5,841 nucleotides of DNA, from the NCBI GenBank assembly GCA_027484495.1, contig JAIXSW010000130.1:1-5841 (forward strand), in the 5' to 3' direction. This DNA comes from Gammaproteobacteria bacterium. GTDB lineage: Bacteria > Pseudomonadota > Gammaproteobacteria > Enterobacterales > Alteromonadaceae. Shown piece by piece: positions 1-5,841 of this stretch. Below the pieces are notes generated by a model, which had not been told where the DNA came from, searched no databases, and saw only the letters and a program-made list of their open reading frames with translations. The position numbers and the translations under genes are program-made. Within the stretch, counting starts at the first letter, position 1, and every line of letters starts with the position of its first letter.

Positions 1-272
1 GCCGTTAACCAGTGCGCCGCATAAGCAAACAGGAAAAATGGCAAGGCCGAATTAACTAGCCCCAGCAGTAGGAAATGGCGTACTTTACCGCGCCAAATCA
101 GCCGTTTACGCCACAACAGTCCGATGATGGCTAAAAACAAAGCGGCAAGCCCGACCCGGCCTGTCATCAGTGCACCCGGCCCAAATGCCGGAACCGCCAC
201 CCGAATGCATAAAAACGATGCGCCCCAGATTGCGGCGAGGATCAACAGTCGGCCGATATCTGCCAGTTTCAT
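1..272 (-). CDS. EamA/DMT-family transporter, N-terminal part (partial, cut by window start)
   Basis: The first 90 residues of a minus-strand gene are visible; the rest lies beyond the window. The product reads as a drug/metabolite transporter superfamily (EamA, RhaT-like) inner-membrane permease. Helix 1 (about residues 8-26) carries the family-typical AAIWGASF, followed by FGPGALMTGRVGLAALFL, which resembles the first loop and second helix of EamA proteins. After a basic stretch (RKRLIWRGKVRH, about 55-66), a third helix contains GLVNSALPFFLFAYAA, also characteristic. EamA proteins usually have ten helices and about 300 residues, so roughly two thirds is missing. The ATG at 272 is chosen because AAGGAA lies 7 bases upstream (280-285 on the complement) and the family motif begins a few residues in; a GTG directly before it is in frame but less well spaced. 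The family exports metabolites, amino acids or drugs, and the substrate cannot be inferred. It points the same way as mrp-dcd but lies 224 bp beyond dcd, so it is probably a separate unit. Confidence 0.88.
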   Translation of the reverse strand, partial: MKLADIGRLLILAAIWGASFLCIRVAVPAFGPGALMTGRVGLAALFLAIIGLLWRKRLIWRGKVRHFLLLGLVNSALPFFLFAYAAHWLT

Positions 273-279
273 CACGAAG

Positions 280-285
280 TTCCTT
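280..285 (-). promoter_or_regulatory. Ribosome binding site of the EamA transporter gene
   Basis: The complement reads AAGGAA followed by 7 bases and ATG. This is a near-consensus Shine-Dalgarno sequence and supports the start at 272. Confidence 0.7.
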
Positions 286-438
286 TTGTATCAGGCATTT
301 TTGGCTATTTATGCAGTATTTTTGCCTGACACTGACCTGACAACGCTGTGCCGCAGCAAAAAAGCTGCAAGCTGATCTTGCATAGACAAGCAAAAATCCA
401 GCATAATTGCCCTGCTTCATTTTTGCTTTATTGCTTCG

Positions 439-464
439 GCCCATACGTTTTGTATGGGCTTTTT
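439..464 (+). terminator. Hairpin with T-run, oriented as a plus-strand intrinsic terminator
   Basis: GCCCATAC (439-446) pairs perfectly with GTATGGGC (452-459) around a five-base loop, followed on the plus strand by five T (460-464) and AA. On the minus strand the same hairpin is preceded by AAAAA and followed by CGAAGCAATAAAG, which has no T-run. It is therefore a better terminator for plus-strand transcripts. It lies about 30 bases past the dcd stop and could still act as a weak terminator or 3' stabilising hairpin for the mrp-dcd mRNA. No plus-strand gene leading into it is visible. Confidence 0.65.
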
Positions 465-496
465 AATTTCTGCAGCTTTAGTTCTGCGATGCTGAC

Positions 497-1093
497 TCAG
501 GCGTGGCCTGGATCGTCCTGGCCAATCCGGCTGGCATCCGCTCCGCTTTGCGCCCGATATTTGGCGTCTTCGCGTTTGTTGTAAGGCCGGGCCGCTTCGC
601 CCGTCATCAATTCAAAGTTCAACGCGCCAATTTTCATATTGGGACGAAGCGCCAGCGGCAAGCGACCACTGTTATAAAACTCCAGCACTATATTGCCAGA
701 CCAGCCCGGATCAATCCGGTGTGCCGTCACGTGCACCATCAACCCCAGCCGCGCCAGACTTGAACGCCCGTCCAGCCAGCCCACGATGTCGGCCGGTAAC
801 GTGACCGATTCAAGGGTAATGGCCAGCGCCAGCTCGCCCGGATGCAGAAAAAATGCTTCATCATCGGTCAGCACAATTTCGTCGCTCATCACGGAGTCTA
901 AAGCCTGCTGTACTTCTTCGCGCGGACCGGATAAATCAATAAACGGCGCGGCATAAGCGCGAAAGGTGCGGAATTTATGACCGAGCCGGATATCAACGCT
1001 GACTCCGCTAATCATATCGGCGGCAGGTCTGGGTTCGATCTGGATCCGGCCTTCCGCCAGATATTGTTCGATATCGCGATCACAAAGTCTCAT
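497..1093 (-). CDS. dcd: dCTP deaminase
   Basis: The enzyme deaminates dCTP to dUTP and ammonia in the cytoplasm, feeding dUMP to thymidylate synthesis; the family forms homotrimers of the dUTPase fold. The 198-residue product aligns over its whole length with E. coli Dcd (193 residues, from memory), beginning MRLCDRDIE. The active-site block GRSSLARLG (109-117) gives Ser111 and Arg115, and IVLEFYNSG (135-143) gives the catalytic Glu138, all at the E. coli positions. HVTAHRIDPGWSG (121-133) and the tail segment ARPYNKREDAKYR (168-180) are also conserved. The tail runs about five residues longer than in E. coli. The ATG at 1093 is preferred because it matches the family N-terminus and ACGGA lies 8 bases upstream (1102-1106); an in-frame ATG at 1102 would add only three residues (MIN) and has no spaced ribosome site. 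It starts one base after the mrp stop, which implies one operon and probable translational coupling. Confidence 0.97.
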   Translation of the reverse strand: MRLCDRDIEQYLAEGRIQIEPRPAADMISGVSVDIRLGHKFRTFRAYAAPFIDLSGPREEVQQALDSVMSDEIVLTDDEAFFLHPGELALAITLESVTLPADIVGWLDGRSSLARLGLMVHVTAHRIDPGWSGNIVLEFYNSGRLPLALRPNMKIGALNFELMTGEAARPYNKREDAKYRAQSGADASRIGQDDPGHA

Positions 1094-1094
1094 G

Positions 1095-2168
1095 TTAATC
1101 ATCCGTCATTATTATTTCGACAGCCTGTTGCGGGCTAAGCCGGGTTTGCCAGTATAAAGTGAAGATCAGCTGCTGTGCCATTTTTTGATAGATTTCAGCG
1201 GTTTGATGGTCTTTTTGCAACACAATCGGACTGCCGGCATCACCGGCTTCACGAATAGCTGCCTGCAACGGCAATTGCCCGAGCACCGGCACCTGATAAC
1301 GCTGTGCCAGTTCCAGCCCGCCGGCCGTGCCAAAAATATCGTCTTCGTGACCACATTGCGGACACTGATAAAAACTCATGTTTTCAATCAGTCCCAACAG
1401 CGGAATATTGACCTGCCGGAACATCTGGATGCCTTTTTTCGCATCCGCCAGCGCCACATCTTGTGGCGTGGTGACAATCACCGCGCCGGCTACCGGCAGT
1501 TTCTGCGACATCGTCAGCTGAATATCACCGGTGCCGGGCGGCATATCCACGACCAGATAATCCAGCTCCGGCCACAAAGTTTCATTCACCAGCTGCATCA
1601 GCGCCTGGCTGGCCATCGGACCGCGCCAAACCGTGGCGTTTTCCGGATCCACTAAAAAGCCAATCGACTGCAGATAAATGCCGAATTTCTGCAGCGGATT
1701 TAAATGTTTTTCGTCCGGTGAGGTGGCGCGGCTTTGTGCTTCACCCAGCATCAGCGGGATCGACGGACCATAGATATCGGCATCCAGCAGCCCGACGCGG
1801 GCACCTTGCTGCGCCAGTGCGACTGCCAGATTGACCGCGGTCGTTGATTTGCCAACGCCGCCTTTGCCGGAAGCCACCAGTACCACTTGCTTGACCGTGC
1901 CAAAAGCCGCCGGCAGTTCGTTACGCCAATGCACTGTCGCCTGCAACGCCAGCGCCCGCGCATCCAGCTGTTGCTGCAGCTCAGCCTGCAGCCATAACGC
2001 CGGAAATGGCAACGTCAGGGAAAGCTCCGTCTTGTTTAATGCAATATCGGCAATTTCAGTCAGTGCCAGCGGTAAAATGGCCGAAAAAGGCTGGCTAAGC
2101 AGGCTGGTCAGAGATTCCGGCCAGTCAGTCTGTGGTGTGGTCGTGGTTTTTTTCCAGAATGAAAACAC
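1095..2168 (-). CDS. mrp: Iron-sulfur cluster carrier ATPase Mrp/ApbC
   Basis: Mrp/ApbC is a cytoplasmic, dimeric P-loop ATPase of the MinD/Mrp (SIMIBI) class that binds and transfers Fe-S clusters. The 357-residue product has a diverged N-terminal domain (about 1-90) corresponding to the DUF59/MIP18-like part of E. coli Mrp, without cysteines. The ATPase domain follows: deviant Walker A GKGGVGKS (101-108, signature Lys102 and Lys107), DADIYGPS (129-136), WRGPMASQALMQ (181-192) and the DMPPGTGD switch (208-215). The cluster-binding CxxC is CPQC (Cys269, Cys272). E. coli Mrp is 369 residues, so the length fits. The start is taken as the GTG at 2168: AAGGAA lies 6 bases upstream, and translation gives a plausible MFSFWKK N-terminus. 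An ATG 15 codons further upstream (2213) has no ribosome site. The gene is divergent from metG, as in enterics, and is followed at once by dcd. The homology is certain; the exact start is an inference. Confidence 0.96.
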   Translation of the reverse strand: MFSFWKKTTTTPQTDWPESLTSLLSQPFSAILPLALTEIADIALNKTELSLTLPFPALWLQAELQQQLDARALALQATVHWRNELPAAFGTVKQVVLVASGKGGVGKSTTAVNLAVALAQQGARVGLLDADIYGPSIPLMLGEAQSRATSPDEKHLNPLQKFGIYLQSIGFLVDPENATVWRGPMASQALMQLVNETLWPELDYLVVDMPPGTGDIQLTMSQKLPVAGAVIVTTPQDVALADAKKGIQMFRQVNIPLLGLIENMSFYQCPQCGHEDDIFGTAGGLELAQRYQVPVLGQLPLQAAIREAGDAGSPIVLQKDHQTAEIYQKMAQQLIFTLYWQTRLSPQQAVEIIMTDD

Positions 2169-2325
2169 AAGCTGTTCCTTGTATGGGCGACAACCAGATC
2201 GCGGCAACTCCATCGATCAAACGAATTGCAGCGGACAACTGCGCCGGCAGTGTCGCGCTTTGAGGCTGGCTATTGTATCATGTCCCCCATTGTTTTCATT
2301 GCATTCATCGATACAGAGCCGGTTC
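2169..2325. promoter_or_regulatory. Divergent mrp/metG intergenic control region
   Basis: These 157 bases separate the mrp GTG from the metG ATG and must hold both promoters. The best core element is a CTATTGTATCAT stretch at 2270-2281. Read on the minus strand it gives TACAAT (2272-2277), five of six matches to a -10 box for mrp, which would leave an untranslated leader of about 100 bases. Read on the plus strand it gives TATTGT or TATCAT as possible metG -10 boxes, about 45-50 bases before its ATG. No good -35 hexamer is found at 16-18 bases from any of these, so the assignments are tentative. No operator or riboswitch was recognised. Confidence 0.45.
2175..2180 (-). promoter_or_regulatory. 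Ribosome binding site that decides the GTG start of mrp
   Basis: The complement reads AAGGAA, then CAGCTT, then GTG. Spacing of 6 bases and near-consensus sequence favour initiation at 2168 over the ATG at 2213, upstream of which no purine-rich Shine-Dalgarno sequence is seen. Confidence 0.75.
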
Positions 2326-4365
2326 ATGACGACACGTAAAATCTTAATCACCAGCGCCTTACCTTATGCTAACGGCCCTATTCACCTTGGGCATCTGCTC
2401 GAATACATTCAAACCGACATCTGGTCCCGTTTTCAGAAAGCGCGTGGTCATCAGTGTTATTACGTCTGTGCCGATGACGCCCACGGCACGCCAATCATGC
2501 TTAAAGCGCAGCAACTTGGCCTGACGCCGGAACAAATGATTGCCCAGACCGCGATTGAACATCAGGCTGATTTTGCCGAATTCCTGATCGGTTTTGACAA
2601 CTATCACAGCACGCACAGCAGCGAAAACCAGGCTTTTGCCAGTGAGATTTATACCAAACTCGACGCCGGTGGTTATATCAAACGCCGCTCGATCAGCCAG
2701 CTGTTTGACCCGGAAAAACAAATGTTCCTGCCGGACCGGTTTGTCAAAGGCGATTGCCCGAAGTGCGGCGCTTTGGATCAAAACGGCGACAGCTGTGACG
2801 TTTGTGGCGCGACTTACAGCCCGACCGAGCTGAAAAATCCAAAATCAGTGGTATCCGGCGCGACGCCGGTGTTAAAAGACTCTGAGCATTATTTCTTTGA
2901 TTTACCGGCCTTTGAGCAAATGTTGCAGGACTGGACCCGTGGCGGAGCCCTGCAAAACGAGATGGCCAATAAACTGCAGGAATGGTTTAAAGACGGCCTG
3001 CAGCAATGGGACATCAGCCGCGATGCGCCGTATTTTGGCTTTGAGATCCCGGGCGCTCCGGGCAAATTTTTCTACGTTTGGTTAGACGCGCCTATTGGCT
3101 ATCTGGCCAGCTTTAAAAATTACTGCAGTAAAACCGGCGTCGATTTTGACCAGTTCTGGCAGCTGGATTCAGACGCTGAGGTCTACCATTTCATCGGCAA
3201 AGACATCATTTATTTCCACAGCCTGTTCTGGCCGGCAATGTTGCATGGCGCCGGTTACCGCAAACCAACCAGTGTATTCGCGCATGGTTTTGTCACCGTC
3301 AATGGTGCCAAGATGTCGAAATCCCGCGGTACCTTTATCAAGGCCCGCACCTATCTCGAGCATCTGAACCCGGAGTATCTGCGTTATTATTTCGCCTCGA
3401 AACTGACTTCCGGCATCGTCGATCTCGACCTGAATCTCGATGATTTCTCGCAAAAAGTGAATGCCGATCTGGTCGGTAAAGTAGTCAATATCGCCAGCCG
3501 TTGCGCCAGCTTTGTGACGAAGAAATTCAACGGCACATTGTCGGCAACACTGGCTGAGCCAGAACTTTTCGCTGAATTTATCGCCCAGGGTGACAGCATC
3601 GCGGCGTCGTTTGAAGAGCGTGAATATGCCCGCGCCATCCGCGACATTATGGCGCTGGCTGACAAAGCCAATCAGTATATCGATGCCAAAGCGCCATGGG
3701 TGCTGGCCAAAGACGACAGCAAACAGCAGGAAACGCTGGATGTCTGCTCAATGGGCATCAACCTGTTCCGCGTGCTGATGCATTATTTAGCGCCGGTGCT
3801 GCCGAATATGGCGAAAGAAGTGGAAATCTTCTTAAACAGCGAACTGCGTTGGGACAATTATCAACAACCATTACTGAATCACGCCATCCAGCCATTTAAA
3901 GCGCTGATGCAACGCGTGGATCCGGTTAAAGTGCAGGCGATGGTTGATGCGTCGAAAGACAATCTGCAGCCAGCAGCTGTTTCTGCAGGCGCGAAGCCGG
4001 CTGCAAACGCGGCCACGACTGAGATTGAGGCTATTGCGCCGACCATCAATATTGATGACTTTGCGAAGTTGGACCTGCGGATCGCCAAAATCGTCAGTGC
4101 CGAACATGTCGAGGGCGCAGATAAACTGCTGCGTCTGCAACTGGATTTAGGCAACGAAACCCGTCAGGTGTTTGCCGGCATTAAAGCCGCCTATCAGCCG
4201 GAACAGCTGGTCGGCCGTCTGACGGTGATGGTGGCGAATCTGGCGCCACGCAAAATGAAATTTGGCATGTCAGAGGGCATGGTAATGGCAGCAGGCCCGG
4301 GTGGCAGTGAGATCTTCCTGTTAAGCCCGGACGACGGTGCCACCCCTGGGATGCGGGTTAAATAA
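2326..4365 (+). CDS. metG: Methionyl-tRNA synthetase (MetRS), zinc-containing, with C-terminal tRNA-binding domain
   Basis: This cytoplasmic class I aminoacyl-tRNA synthetase charges tRNA-Met and initiator tRNA with methionine using ATP. The 679-residue product matches E. coli MetG (about 677) end to end. Visible landmarks are: class I HIGH box as HLGH (20-23); zinc-binding knuckles with Cys144, Cys147, Cys157 and Cys160; the HFIGKDI stretch of the catalytic core; KMSKS (329-333); and anticodon-recognition residues Asn388, Arg392 and Trp458 (APW), which correspond to E. coli Asn391, Arg395 and Trp461. An Ala-rich linker (about 540-572) leads to the EMAP II/Trbp111-like tRNA-binding and dimerisation domain (about 575-679, including KLDLRIAKI and NLAPRKMKFGMSEGM). 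The ATG at 2326 gives the conserved start MTTRKILITSALPYANG; only a weak AGAG lies 7 bases upstream. The reading frame stays open for 165 codons further upstream, but that part is antisense to mrp and is not family sequence. The gene is divergent from mrp and monocistronic by its terminator. Confidence 0.98.
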   Translation: MTTRKILITSALPYANGPIHLGHLLEYIQTDIWSRFQKARGHQCYYVCADDAHGTPIMLKAQQLGLTPEQMIAQTAIEHQADFAEFLIGFDNYHSTHSSENQAFASEIYTKLDAGGYIKRRSISQLFDPEKQMFLPDRFVKGDCPKCGALDQNGDSCDVCGATYSPTELKNPKSVVSGATPVLKDSEHYFFDLPAFEQMLQDWTRGGALQNEMANKLQEWFKDGLQQWDISRDAPYFGFEIPGAPGKFFYVWLDAPIGYLASFKNYCSKTGVDFDQFWQLDSDAEVYHFIGKDIIYFHSLFWPAMLHGAGYRKPTSVFAHGFVTVNGAKMSKSRGTFIKARTYLEHLNPEYLRYYFASKLTSGIVDLDLNLDDFSQKVNADLVGKVVNIASRCASFVTKKFNGTLSATLAEPELFAEFIAQGDSIAASFEEREYARAIRDIMALADKANQYIDAKAPWVLAKDDSKQQETLDVCSMGINLFRVLMHYLAPVLPNMAKEVEIFLNSELRWDNYQQPLLNHAIQPFKALMQRVDPVKVQAMVDASKDNLQPAAVSAGAKPAANAATTEIEAIAPTINIDDFAKLDLRIAKIVSAEHVEGADKLLRLQLDLGNETRQVFAGIKAAYQPEQLVGRLTVMVANLAPRKMKFGMSEGMVMAAGPGGSEIFLLSPDDGATPGMRVK

Positions 4366-4373
4366 AACCATGA

Positions 4374-4405
4374 AAAACCGCAGCCCATGCTGCGGTTTTG
4401 TTTTT
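4374..4405 (+). terminator. Intrinsic terminator of metG
   Basis: AAAACCGCAGC (4374-4384) pairs perfectly with GCTGCGGTTTT (4389-4399) around a CCAT loop, followed by G and five T. It begins eight bases after the metG stop codon and is a textbook Rho-independent terminator. The A-run on its left also gives the minus-strand copy a T-run, so it could work in both directions. Confidence 0.92.
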
Positions 4406-4456
4406 ATGGCCTGGACCCGCGGGGTCTTGTGCCACGCACTAAAAAAAGGATGAAGC
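4406..4456 (+). promoter_or_regulatory. Short leader of the MFS gene with an inverted repeat and ribosome site
   Basis: Only 51 bases separate the metG terminator from the MFS start. They hold a perfect inverted repeat, GACCC (4414-4418), GCG, GGGTC (4422-4426), and a run of seven A leading into AGGA (4447-4450), which is 6 bases from the ATG and a good ribosome site. No convincing -35/-10 pair is seen here. The gene may use a weak promoter overlapping the terminator, or leakage from metG. The repeat could be an operator or an mRNA hairpin, or may be chance. Confidence 0.4.
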
Positions 4457-5841
4457 ATGGCGGCGACTATCCGCTCTTTTTCGTCGTTGTATGGCGCCAC
4501 ATTATTAATGGTGCTGGCTGCTGGTTTGTTGACGACTTATCTCGGCCTGAAGCTGGCATCAATGGACGTCGCCAAAGTCTGGATCGGCGCCATGATGTCC
4601 GCCTATTACCTCGGGCTGGTACTGGGGTCAAAGATCGGCCATCGTTTGATTGCCCGGGTCGGCCATATCCGCGCTTTTGTCGCCAGTGCCGGTGTTGTAA
4701 CGGCGTCGGCGCTTGGCCATGCGCTGGTTGAACAGCTGGAGATCTGGCTGATTCTGCGCCTCATTGTCGGCATGTGTATGATGTGTCAGTACATGGTGCT
4801 GGAAAGCTGGCTGAACGAGCAGGCCGACACTAAAAACCGCGGCACTATCTTTGCGAGCTACATGATTGTGTCTTATTTGGGACTGGTGCTTGGCCAGGGG
4901 GCGATGAGCCTGAACCCGGAACTAACGATTAAACCGCTGTTATTGGTCGCGATTTGTTTTGCGCTCTGTATTGTGCCGTTGGCGCTGACCCGGCGGATCC
5001 ACCCACAGCCATTAAAACCGGCGCCGCTGCAAATCAAAGTGTTCTGGCAAAAAGTACCGCAGTCGCTGACCACCATCGCAATGGCCGGCGTGATTGTTGG
5101 CTCATTTTATGGCTTAGCCCCCGCTTTTGCCGCCAGTCAGGGCATGAATACCGAACAGGTCGCAGCTTATATGGCCACGACGGTCATGGCCGGCTTGCTG
5201 GCTCAGTGGCCGATGGGGAAATTATCTGACCGGGTCCGCCGTAGCCGGCTGATCCGCACCAACAGTGTGATTTTGGGCATTTTGGTGCTGGCAATGGCGC
5301 TATTGCCACTTAGCGGCTGGTTGCAGCTGGGTTTCACTTTTGTATTTGGCGTGTTTGCCTTTACTTTGTACCCGCTCGGTGCCGCGCTGGCCAATCAGAA
5401 TATTGAGCAACATGAACGGGTGGCGTTATCGGCGACCATCTTGCTGACCTTTGGCCTTGGCGCCAGTATCGGGCCTTTATTGGCATCGGCCTTTATGCAG
5501 CTGGGTGGCAGCAATATGTTGTATGCCTTTATGGCTGCAGTCGCCGCGCTATTGTTTGTCCGCTTACAGCAAGTCAATTATCAGCAGAAACAAGCGGAAA
5601 AGATCGCGCCAAAAGACTACATGATGGCTGCCGGCGATTTAGTCGGCTCACCGCTCGCTGCAGCGCTGGATCCGCGCGTTGATCAGACCACGGTCGATGC
5701 GCAGATGCGGTCTGCACGTTACCCGCACACTGACCATGTGCCCGCTCCGGCGGATGAACAAGCACAGTTTGAACTGGACTTGTCGCCACAGGAGCCGGCT
5801 GTTGCCACAGCGCCGGCCCCACAGGCTGTGCCGGACAAGCC
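4457..5841 (+). CDS. MFS transporter, YcaD-like, with long C-terminal tail (partial, runs off window end)
   Basis: 461 codons are visible with no stop before the window edge. The product is a 12-helix inner-membrane major facilitator: helices at about 12-32, 42-62, 71-90, 95-117, 131-150, 158-177, 204-225, 236-254, 267-285, 289-311, 323-347 and 352-371. Loop 2-3 carries a degenerate motif A (GSKIGHRLIARVGH, 57-70) and loop 8-9 the better GKLSDRVRRSR (254-264). Segments such as ESWLNEQADTKNRGTIFASYM (starting at 116) and TLYPLGAALAN (303-313) recall the E. coli YcaD group, a comparison made from memory. The substrate is unknown. After the last helix, about 90 further residues (372 onward) form a hydrophilic tail that becomes rich in Ala, Pro, Glu and Gln and predicts as cytoplasmic; typical family members end near residue 380-400. 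The ATG at 4457 is supported by AGGA 6 bases upstream. An ATG at 4450 is in another frame. Confidence 0.88.
   Translation, partial: MAATIRSFSSLYGATLLMVLAAGLLTTYLGLKLASMDVAKVWIGAMMSAYYLGLVLGSKIGHRLIARVGHIRAFVASAGVVTASALGHALVEQLEIWLILRLIVGMCMMCQYMVLESWLNEQADTKNRGTIFASYMIVSYLGLVLGQGAMSLNPELTIKPLLLVAICFALCIVPLALTRRIHPQPLKPAPLQIKVFWQKVPQSLTTIAMAGVIVGSFYGLAPAFAASQGMNTEQVAAYMATTVMAGLLAQWPMGKLSDRVRRSRLIRTNSVILGILVLAMALLPLSGWLQLGFTFVFGVFAFTLYPLGAALANQNIEQHERVALSATILLTFGLGASIGPLLASAFMQLGGSNMLYAFMAAVAALLFVRLQQVNYQQKQAEKIAPKDYMMAAGDLVGSPLAAALDPRVDQTTVDAQMRSARYPHTDHVPAPADEQAQFELDLSPQEPAVATAPAPQAVPDK

Larger units (their letters stand above)
273..496. other. Gene-free spacer between dcd and the EamA transporter gene
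   Basis: No convincing protein-coding gene is seen on either strand. Open frames crossing it are short or are antisense to the flanking genes. It is more AT-rich than its surroundings and must hold the promoter of the minus-strand transporter, but no clear -35/-10 pair for that gene stands out. It contains a small inverted repeat (GCAGC, six A, GCTGC at 353-368) and the strong hairpin at 439-459. On the plus strand a possible weak promoter is TTGCAT (378-383), an 18-base spacer and CATAAT (402-407), which would start a transcript of only about 50 bases ending at the hairpin. No tRNA-like motif was seen. Confidence 0.6.

Noticed and set aside
353..368. Small inverted repeat GCAGC-A6-GCTGC as a terminator
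   Set aside because: Only five base pairs and no T-run on either side; too weak to call as a terminator.
106..444. Minus-strand open frame of 112 codons overlapping the EamA gene and the spacer
   Set aside because: It is in a different frame from the clear EamA coding sequence, its composition is unlike a natural protein (many Arg, Cys and Gly), and no ribosome site supports it.
1094..1102. Alternative dcd start adding MIN at ATG 1102
   Set aside because: It overlaps the mrp end without a spaced ribosome site, whereas Dcd proteins typically begin MRLCDRD, matching the ATG at 1093.
1185..1655. Plus-strand open frame of 156 codons inside mrp
   Set aside because: It is a shadow antisense to the conserved ATPase domain, His/Gln/Arg-rich and without recognisable domains.
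1831..2325. An open reading frame of 165 codons fused in frame to the N-terminus of metG
   Set aside because: It is antisense to the 5' half of mrp, resembles no MetRS sequence, and the family N-terminus begins exactly at ATG 2326. The openness is a by-product of mrp codon usage on the other strand.
2359..2781. Minus-strand open frame of 140 codons inside metG
   Set aside because: It is antisense to the conserved catalytic and zinc region of metG, has no ribosome site and no family resemblance.
4387..4731. Plus-strand open frame of 114 codons starting in the metG terminator loop
   Set aside because: It starts within the terminator hairpin and overlaps the MFS gene in another frame; the MFS frame has clear membrane helices and a ribosome site.

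Overview
This 5.8 kb window looks like ordinary chromosomal DNA from a gammaproteobacterium. The reasons are the closeness of Dcd, Mrp and MetG to their enterobacterial counterparts (compared from memory), the divergent mrp/metG arrangement also seen in enterics, and moderately GC-rich coding sequence. The genus cannot be fixed from the sequence alone; an Aeromonadales or Alteromonadales/Rheinheimera-like host is a guess.

Layout from left to right. (1) 1-272, minus strand: the 5' part of a DMT/EamA-family inner-membrane transporter, cut by the window edge. (2) 273-496: a gene-free spacer holding a strong hairpin plus T-run that is oriented as a plus-strand terminator, although no plus-strand gene precedes it. 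(3) 497-1093, minus: dcd, dCTP deaminase. (4) 1095-2168, minus: mrp/apbC, the P-loop Fe-S cluster carrier. It probably starts at a GTG with a strong Shine-Dalgarno sequence, and it sits one base upstream of dcd in an apparent mrp-dcd operon. (5) 2169-2325: the divergent mrp/metG control region. (6) 2326-4365, plus: metG, a full-length zinc-type methionyl-tRNA synthetase with a C-terminal tRNA-binding domain, followed by a textbook intrinsic terminator at 4374-4405. (7) 4457 to the window end, plus: an MFS transporter resembling the YcaD group, with a long Ala/Pro/Glu-rich tail after its last membrane helix; it runs off the window.

Functionally these are housekeeping genes: translation (MetG), pyrimidine deoxynucleotide supply (Dcd) and Fe-S cluster trafficking (Mrp), flanked by two transporters of unknown substrate. 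No mobile element, CRISPR array, tRNA/rRNA gene, toxin-antitoxin or phage gene is visible, and I found no convincing sign of an undescribed multi-gene system. The points most worth a second look are the orphan plus-strand terminator, the GTG start of mrp, and the tail on the MFS protein.
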